From contig CAIWKX010000045.1 in NCBI GenBank assembly GCA_903913315.1, positions 1 through 64,000 of the forward strand: a stretch of 64,000 nt of DNA, in the 5' to 3' direction. Positions 58,395 to 64,000 of this stretch are shown one piece after another. The notes under the pieces were generated by a model, which was not told where the DNA came from, searched no databases, and saw only the letters and a list, made by a program, of their open reading frames with translations. Positions within the stretch are counted from its first letter, which is position 1. Each line of letters opens with the position of its first letter. A program made the translations under genes and the position numbers. This DNA is from an uncultured Bacteroidota bacterium (lineage in GTDB: Bacteria; Bacteroidota; Bacteroidia; Flavobacteriales; Flavobacteriaceae).

Positions 58395-59294
58395 TTATTT
58401 TGAAGTTTTCTCTCTAAAAATAGTTTCCAGGTTTTTGCTTTTGAGATTGATTTGAAGTGTTTTTAATCCATTTTCTTGGGCAAAATCAAAAACAGATGAA
58501 CGTTTATCTTCTTTAGTTTCAAAAGTTAACTCCCATACTTTATTATGAATGTTTCTGTAGGATTTTAAATTGGATAAGGTATCGAATAATTTTTCATTTA
58601 CTTCTTTATCGAATTCTACTTCGATAACTTGTTCCATTAATTCAGAAACCAATTTATTTAGTTTTTTATCGGTAACTATTTTTCCTTCATTAATGATAAT
58701 GACTCTGTCGCAAATAGCTTCAACCTCTTGCATTATGTGTGTTGAAAGAAAAACAGTTTTGTTTTTACCAACATTTTTAATTACGTTTCTAATTTCTACC
58801 AATTGATTAGGGTCTAAGCCTGTGGTAGGTTCGTCCAAAATTAAAACATCAGGATTGTGTAAAAGCGCTGTTGCCAATCCAACTCGCTGACGATAACCTT
58901 TAGATAACTGCCCAATTTTTTTATGGCTTTCTGAAGTTAAGCCAGTCAATTTAACTACTTCTTCAATTCGTGATTTAGCCACTTTATACACATCGGCATT
59001 AAAAGCCAAATATTCGCGTACATATAAATCTAAATACAAAGGGTTGTGTTCTGCTAAATAACCAACCGAAAGTTGCACTGCTTTTTGATTTTCATTTACA
59101 TCATTACCATTAACCGAAGCTTTGCCTTCATCGGCATTTATATAAGTAGTCAAAATTTTCATTAAAGTAGATTTTCCAGCACCATTGGGACCAAGAAAAC
59201 CAACAATTTCTCCTTTCTTTACTGAAAAAGAAACATTGTCTAATGCTTTTTGAGTACCATAACTTTTTGAAATATTTTGAACTTCTATAGACAT
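58395..59294 (-). CDS. gldA: Gliding-motility ABC transporter ATP-binding protein GldA
   Basis: MSIEVQNISKSYGTQKALDNVSFSVKKGEIVGFLGPNGAGKSTLMKILTTY; LSKGYRQRVGLATALLHNPDVLILDEPTTGLDPNQ; start moved to internal ATG. Confidence 0.92.
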   Translation of the reverse strand: MSIEVQNISKSYGTQKALDNVSFSVKKGEIVGFLGPNGAGKSTLMKILTTYINADEGKASVNGNDVNENQKAVQLSVGYLAEHNPLYLDLYVREYLAFNADVYKVAKSRIEEVVKLTGLTSESHKKIGQLSKGYRQRVGLATALLHNPDVLILDEPTTGLDPNQLVEIRNVIKNVGKNKTVFLSTHIMQEVEAICDRVIIINEGKIVTDKKLNKLVSELMEQVIEVEFDKEVNEKLFDTLSNLKSYRNIHNKVWELTFETKEDKRSSVFDFAQENGLKTLQINLKSKNLETIFREKTSK

Positions 59295-59465
59295 AACTTG
59301 ATATTTGTAGCAAATGTAATAAATACTAAGAGAAATTAAAATCAATAATGTTAATAACGGTTAAATAGCCTTTTTATGATTTTACGAAAACGTTTCCGTA
59401 ACTTTTTTTTAATTTTTTGTAATGGCTTAACATTTTTTGTTACTTTAGCAAAACATAAAACAGCA

Positions 59466-59558
59466 ATGACCACAAAAGTAAACACATATTTTAGCTATTT
59501 CTTTTATTTCTTCTTCGGACAGAAAAAGGGATTGGTATTGTGTTATGTGAAAAAGTAA
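59466..59558 (+). CDS. Phe/Tyr-rich leader peptide (attenuator) upstream of pheA
   Basis: MTTKVNTYFSYFFYFFFGQKKGLVLCYVKK*; aromatic run YFSYFFYFFF at 59487-59516; followed by antiterminator and terminator elements and then pheA. Confidence 0.88.
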   Translation: MTTKVNTYFSYFFYFFFGQKKGLVLCYVKK

Positions 59559-59579
59559 AAGACGAAACAAACAATATAT

Positions 59580-59608
59580 AATCCCGATGTAAATCGGGAT
59601 TTTTTTTT
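59580..59608 (+). terminator. Attenuator terminator in the pheA leader
   Basis: AATCCCGAT-gtaa-ATCGGGATT + TTTTTTT, immediately before pheA ATG 59616. Confidence 0.9.
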
Positions 59609-59615
59609 GAATATA

Positions 59616-60443
59616 ATGAAAGAAAAAATTGCCATACAAGGAATAAAAGGATCATTCCATCATCAAGTTGCCTTAGAATATTTTCAAGAAAATGTTACTA
59701 TTAATGAATGTTTATCCTTTGAAGCGCTTGCCGATAGTTTGCTAAGCAATCTATCACAATTAGCCGTTATGGCTATAGAAAATTCTATTGCGGGTTCTAT
59801 TATTCCAAATTATGCGTTGATTGACGACAATAATTTTTATATTATAGGCGAATATTATTTGGATATTATTCAAAATTTGATGGGGTTAAAAGAGCAACGT
59901 TTTGATGAAATTCAAGAAGTACATTCGCACCCTATGGCGCTGTTGCAATGTATGGATTTCTTGAAAAAACATCCACAAATCAAATTAGTAGAAGATAAAG
60001 ATACCGCTGAGACTGCAAGAAGAATTCATCAAAATCAAATAAAAGGAATTGCTGCAATTGGAAGTAGAGTAGCCGCGGAATTATATGACTTAAATATAAT
60101 TGCGCCAGAAATTCAAACAGTCAATAACAACATGACTCGTTTTTTTATCATTAGTAAAGAAAAGGAAAAAGGTAATAATGACGAAATTAACAAAGCGTCA
60201 TTAAAATTTGAATTGGATGATACACCAGGAAGTTTAGCAACAGTCTTAAATGTAATGACTAATTGCAAGCTAAATTTAACCAAAATTCAGTCAATGCCCA
60301 TTATAGAAACTCCTTTTCAATACTCATTCTTTGTAGATGTAGTTTTTGAAAAATACAAACATTATGAAAAAGCGACAAAGATTTTACAATTGATGACCAA
60401 TCATTTTAAGGTGTTAGGAGAATATAAGAATAGAAAAATATGA
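59616..60443 (+). CDS. pheA: Prephenate dehydratase
   Basis: IAIQGIKGSFHHQVALEYF; AIENSIAGSIIPNYALI; EVHSHPMALLQC; ACT domain LKFELDDTPGSLATVL; start at ATG within ORF 59607. Confidence 0.95.
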   Translation: MKEKIAIQGIKGSFHHQVALEYFQENVTINECLSFEALADSLLSNLSQLAVMAIENSIAGSIIPNYALIDDNNFYIIGEYYLDIIQNLMGLKEQRFDEIQEVHSHPMALLQCMDFLKKHPQIKLVEDKDTAETARRIHQNQIKGIAAIGSRVAAELYDLNIIAPEIQTVNNNMTRFFIISKEKEKGNNDEINKASLKFELDDTPGSLATVLNVMTNCKLNLTKIQSMPIIETPFQYSFFVDVVFEKYKHYEKATKILQLMTNHFKVLGEYKNRKI

Positions 60444-61585
60444 TTACAACAGCAAAAAGACTTGATAGTGTTCAGGAATACTACTTCTCAAGAAAATTAA
60501 AAGAAGTAAGACAACTCATGTCTGAAGGAAAACCTATTATCAATATGGGTATTGGAAGTCCAGATTTGGCTCCGCATTCATCAGTAATTGAGGCGATACA
60601 AAATGCATTATTTGATGAAAAAGCTCATGAGTATCAAAGTTATCAAGGATTGCCTGAATTGCGTCAAGGTTTTGCTGATTTTTATGCAACTAATTTCAAT
60701 GTTGAATTAAATTCAGTTAACGAAATTCTTCCATTGATGGGTTCCAAAGAAGGAATTATGCATGTTTCATTAGCTTTTTTGAATGAGAATGATGAAGTAT
60801 TAATTCCAAATCCGGGATATCCAACCTATGCTTCTGTAACAGAATTGGTTCAAGCTAAAGCAATTTATTATGATTTATGTGAAAACAATGGTTGGCAACC
60901 CGATTTTGAAGAACTTGAAAAAAAGGATTTATCTAAAGTGAAATTGATGTGGGTTTGCTATCCGCATATGCCAACAGGAGCCAATGCAACTTTAGACTTG
61001 TATCAAAAACTAATTAATTTCGGAAAAAAACATAATATTTTAATTGTAAATGACAATCCGTATAGTTTTGTTTTGAATAATAATCCGTTGTCAATTTTTC
61101 AAATTGAAGGTGCGAAAGAAATTGCTTTGGAATTAAATTCTTTGAGTAAAACCTTCAATATGGCAGGTTGGCGTGTGGGGATGGTTGCAGGAAACGCTAG
61201 TTTGATTGATGCAGTTCTAAAAGTAAAAAGCAATATGGATAGCGGAATGTTTTATGGTATTCAAAAAGGGGCTATTGCTGCTTTACAATTGGGGAGAGAT
61301 TGGTTTGAAAGTCAGAATGAAATTTATTCAAAAAGAAGAAATCTAATCTTTCAATTGGCTCAAAAAATGAATTGCGCTTTTGATATCAATTCTGTTGGAT
61401 TGTTTGTTTGGGCAAAATTACCTGAGGGGAAACAATCAGAAGAATTTATAGATTATTTATTATATGAAAAACATTTATTTCTGACGCCAGGAACTATTTT
61501 TGGGAACAATGGCGAAGGATACATTCGATTTTCATTATGTGTAAAAGAAGAAAATATAGTAGAAGCAATAAAGAGATTTCAATAG
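60440..61585 (+). CDS. Class I/II PLP-dependent aminotransferase
   Basis: NMGIGSPDLAPHSSVIEAI; NPGYPTYASVTEL; NSLSKTFNMAGWRVGMVAGN. Confidence 0.94.
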   Translation: MITTAKRLDSVQEYYFSRKLKEVRQLMSEGKPIINMGIGSPDLAPHSSVIEAIQNALFDEKAHEYQSYQGLPELRQGFADFYATNFNVELNSVNEILPLMGSKEGIMHVSLAFLNENDEVLIPNPGYPTYASVTELVQAKAIYYDLCENNGWQPDFEELEKKDLSKVKLMWVCYPHMPTGANATLDLYQKLINFGKKHNILIVNDNPYSFVLNNNPLSIFQIEGAKEIALELNSLSKTFNMAGWRVGMVAGNASLIDAVLKVKSNMDSGMFYGIQKGAIAALQLGRDWFESQNEIYSKRRNLIFQLAQKMNCAFDINSVGLFVWAKLPEGKQSEEFIDYLLYEKHLFLTPGTIFGNNGEGYIRFSLCVKEENIVEAIKRFQ

Positions 61586-61688
61586 CAAAAATCAATATCA
61601 ATCAAAATAGATTGAAAATTTCCCAAATTATTAAAGTTTGATTTTTGAAGTTGTAATTGATTTTTGAAATTGAAAAAATAAATAGAAT

Positions 61689-62531
61689 ATGAAAGTATTT
61701 ATAATAGGAACAGGATTAATAGGAGGTTCAATGGCATTAGATATGAAATCAATTTATGATGATGCGACTATTTTTGGAATTGATGCTGATGAGAAACATC
61801 TTTATGAAGCACTACATCTCGGAATCATTGATGAAAAATCAACTGAAAGTGATTTAATTAACGCAGATTTAGTGATTGTTTCGGTGCCAGTTGATGTCGC
61901 TTTAGTAATTTTGCCCAATATTTTGAATGCGATTGGAGAACAAACATTGGTTTTTGATGTTGGATCTACTAAAAGTCCAATATGTGATGTTATTTCAACT
62001 CATCCGAAAAGGAGAAACTTTATGGCATGTCATCCAATTGCAGGTACAGAGTTTTCAGGACCCAAAGCAGCAATTAAAGGCTTGTTTGAAGGCAAAACCA
62101 ATATCATTTGTGAGGTGGAAAAGACCACTTTCAAATTGCAAGAAAAAGGAATGGATTTGTTTAAAAAATTAGGAATGCGCATACGTTATATGGATCCAAA
62201 ATCGCACGACAAACACATTGCTTATGTCTCGCATTTGTCACACATAAGTTCTTTTATGTTAGGTAAGACAGTCATTGAAAAAGAGAAAGACGAACAAGAT
62301 ATTTTTGATATGGCAGGATCTGGTTTTGAAAGCACCGTACGTTTAGCTAAAAGCTCCCCAGCCATGTGGACTCCCATTTTTAAACAAAATAAAAAGCAGG
62401 TGGTAAAGTCGCTAGAGGAATATATTTTGAATTTGACTCATTTTAAAGAGTTACTTGAAAATGATAAGTATGAAGAGGTATTTAATGAAATGCAAAACAC
62501 GAATAGAATTAAAGAAATACTAAACAGGTAG
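61689..62531 (+). CDS. tyrA: Prephenate dehydrogenase
   Basis: MKVFIIGTGLIGGSMALDMK; ACHPIAGTEFSGPKAA; HDKHIAYVSHLSHISSFML. Confidence 0.95.
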   Translation: MKVFIIGTGLIGGSMALDMKSIYDDATIFGIDADEKHLYEALHLGIIDEKSTESDLINADLVIVSVPVDVALVILPNILNAIGEQTLVFDVGSTKSPICDVISTHPKRRNFMACHPIAGTEFSGPKAAIKGLFEGKTNIICEVEKTTFKLQEKGMDLFKKLGMRIRYMDPKSHDKHIAYVSHLSHISSFMLGKTVIEKEKDEQDIFDMAGSGFESTVRLAKSSPAMWTPIFKQNKKQVVKSLEEYILNLTHFKELLENDKYEEVFNEMQNTNRIKEILNR

Positions 62532-62600
62532 TAGGTTTTAGGTGATAGGTTTTAGGAATTTTTCCAAACTTACAACCTACAACCCACGAATTACAACCTA
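62525..62600. repeat. 7-bp repeat tracts in inverted arrangement
   Basis: TAGGTTT TAGGTGA TAGGTTT TAGGAAT (62532-62559) and ACAACCT ACAACCC ACGAATT ACAACCT (62572-62599). Confidence 0.85.
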
Positions 62601-62607
62601 AATAAAA

Positions 62608-63693
62608 ATGGAAAATAATAAAGAAATGAGAACGTGGTTGAATGATTTTAATTTGCCACACCCAATTGTAATCGCTGGACCATGTAGTGCAGAAACAGAA
62701 GAACAAGTTTTGAAAATTGCTCATGAATTGAAAGATTCAAAAGTATCGGTTTTTAGAGCGGGAATTTGGAAACCAAGAACACGTCCGGGAGGATTTGAAG
62801 GCGTGGGTGAAATAGGTTTGAAATGGTTGCAAAAAGCCAAAGCAGAAACAGGTTTGTTGATGGCGGTTGAAGTAGCCAACGCCGCTCATGTGAAGTTAGC
62901 ATTAGAGCACGATATAGACGTGTTATGGATTGGTGCACGAACTACCGTCAACCCATTCGCAGTGCAAGAAATTGCAGATGCCTTGCAAAATACTGATAAA
63001 ATTGTCTTAATAAAAAACCCTGTGAATCCAGATTTAGCTTTGTGGATTGGTGGTGTAGAGCGATTGTATAATGCAGGAATTAAAAAGCTAGGAATTATTC
63101 ATAGAGGGTTTTCAACGTATGAAAAAACTAAATATAGAAACAATCCTGAATGGCAAATTGCTATTGATTTCCAACATAAGTTTCCTGATTTACCATTAAT
63201 TATTGATCCATCACACATTACGGGGAATAGGGAAATGATTTTTCAAGTGTCGCAAGAAGCATTGGATTTGAATTATGACGGGATGATTATTGAAACACAC
63301 ATTGATCCTGATAATGCATGGAGTGATGCTGCTCAACAGGTAACTCCAAGTCATTTAAAAAAAATCATTTTCGATTTAACTATCCGTAAAGAAACCGATG
63401 AAGCTGATGATTACCAACAAAGACTAAACAAATTGCGTGGAAAAATAGATGAATTTGATGCTAAATTATTAGACGTTATTGGAAAAAGAATGAAGGTAGC
63501 TGAAGATATTGGTGCTTTAAAAAAAGAAAAAAACGTAGCGGTTTTGCAAAACAAACGATGGAATGAAATTCTTGATAAAATGGTAGCTGACGGAAATCAA
63601 AAAGGATTGAGTGAAGAGTTTATTGTTCAATTTTTCAAAGCCATTCACCAAGAAAGTATTACACATCAAGAGAAAATATTTAATCAATTATGA
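62608..63693 (+). CDS. Bifunctional 3-deoxy-7-phosphoheptulonate synthase / chorismate mutase
   Basis: IAGPCSAETEEQVLKIA; RAGIWKPRTRPGGFEGVG; IDPSHITGNREMI; C-terminal chorismate mutase helix bundle LRGKIDEFDAKLLDVIGKRMKVAEDIGALKKE. Confidence 0.96.
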   Translation: MENNKEMRTWLNDFNLPHPIVIAGPCSAETEEQVLKIAHELKDSKVSVFRAGIWKPRTRPGGFEGVGEIGLKWLQKAKAETGLLMAVEVANAAHVKLALEHDIDVLWIGARTTVNPFAVQEIADALQNTDKIVLIKNPVNPDLALWIGGVERLYNAGIKKLGIIHRGFSTYEKTKYRNNPEWQIAIDFQHKFPDLPLIIDPSHITGNREMIFQVSQEALDLNYDGMIIETHIDPDNAWSDAAQQVTPSHLKKIIFDLTIRKETDEADDYQQRLNKLRGKIDEFDAKLLDVIGKRMKVAEDIGALKKEKNVAVLQNKRWNEILDKMVADGNQKGLSEEFIVQFFKAIHQESITHQEKIFNQL

Positions 63694-63779
63694 ATTGCGA
63701 ATTACGAATTACGAATTAGGTAATGTAAATATGTTGTAATTTTGCAATTCATAATTCGTAATTTACAATTCATAATTAA
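63692..63779. repeat. 7-bp repeat tracts in inverted arrangement filling the whole intergenic gap
   Basis: GAATTGC GAATTAC GAATTAC GAATTAG (63692-63719) and CAATTCA TAATTCG TAATTTA CAATTCA TAATTAA (63745-63779). Confidence 0.92.
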
Positions 63780-63781
63780 AT

Positions 63782-64000
63782 ATGACAGGTATCGTTTATA
63801 AATCTACCGGAAGTTGGTATACCGTGAAATCAAATCAAGGCGATTTTATGGAATGTCGTATCAAAGGAAAATTCAGAATTAAAGGAATCAAGAGTACCAA
63901 TCCAATTGCTGTTGGTGATATTGTAGATTATGATTTAGATGAAAGCTCTGACGTTGTTACAGGAACGATAAATAACATTCATGACAGAAAAAATTATATT
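63782..64000 (+). CDS. rsgA: Ribosome small subunit-dependent GTPase A, N-terminal fragment (runs off window)
   Basis: MTGIVYKSTGSWYTVKSNQGDFMECRIKGKFRIKGIKSTNPIAVGDIVDYDLDE. Confidence 0.93.
   Translation, partial: MTGIVYKSTGSWYTVKSNQGDFMECRIKGKFRIKGIKSTNPIAVGDIVDYDLDESSDVVTGTINNIHDRKNYI

Noticed and set aside
59376-59465. Longer version of the leader ORF (MILRKRFRNFFLIFCNGLTFF...) as the true leader
   Set aside because: The upstream part covers the likely promoter region; the ATG at 59466 gives a compact leader of typical size. The upstream Phe codons are noted but not claimed.

Overview
This is a low-GC Bacteroidetes chromosome segment, probably Flavobacterium or a close relative. Supporting signs are type IX secretion and gliding genes (PorP/SprF-like, SprA, GldA, type A and type B sorting domains), an XrtF exosortase and TAnnTTTG-type promoters. 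Most of it is core genome: the mevalonate branch, purH, mreBCD-pbp2-rodA, two POT transporters plus a DPP-IV-like peptidase, gcvH, sprA, ruvA, maeB, pnp, rpsO, metK, a methionine operon and an aromatic amino-acid operon. I found no tRNA, rRNA, transposase, phage gene or Cas gene. The most interesting non-coding signals are: (1) an apparent Phe/Tyr leader-peptide attenuator upstream of pheA, with a readable antiterminator/terminator switch; (2) a SAM riboswitch upstream of metX whose downstream 8-nt CTTTCTTT element can pair either with the aptamer 5' strand or with the purine-rich region before the metX start; (3) two separate arrays of degenerate 21-bp tandem repeats with strong inverted-repeat structure, at 13.65 kb and 44.8 kb; (4) two intergenic gaps (tyrA/aroF and aroF/rsgA) made almost entirely of 7-bp repeats arranged as inverted repeats. 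A 4-nt-overlapping gene pair (ATP-cone/nuclease-like protein plus beta-CASP metallo-beta-lactamase) is the best protein-level candidate for an under-described system. All product names are from reading the translations; no database search was run.
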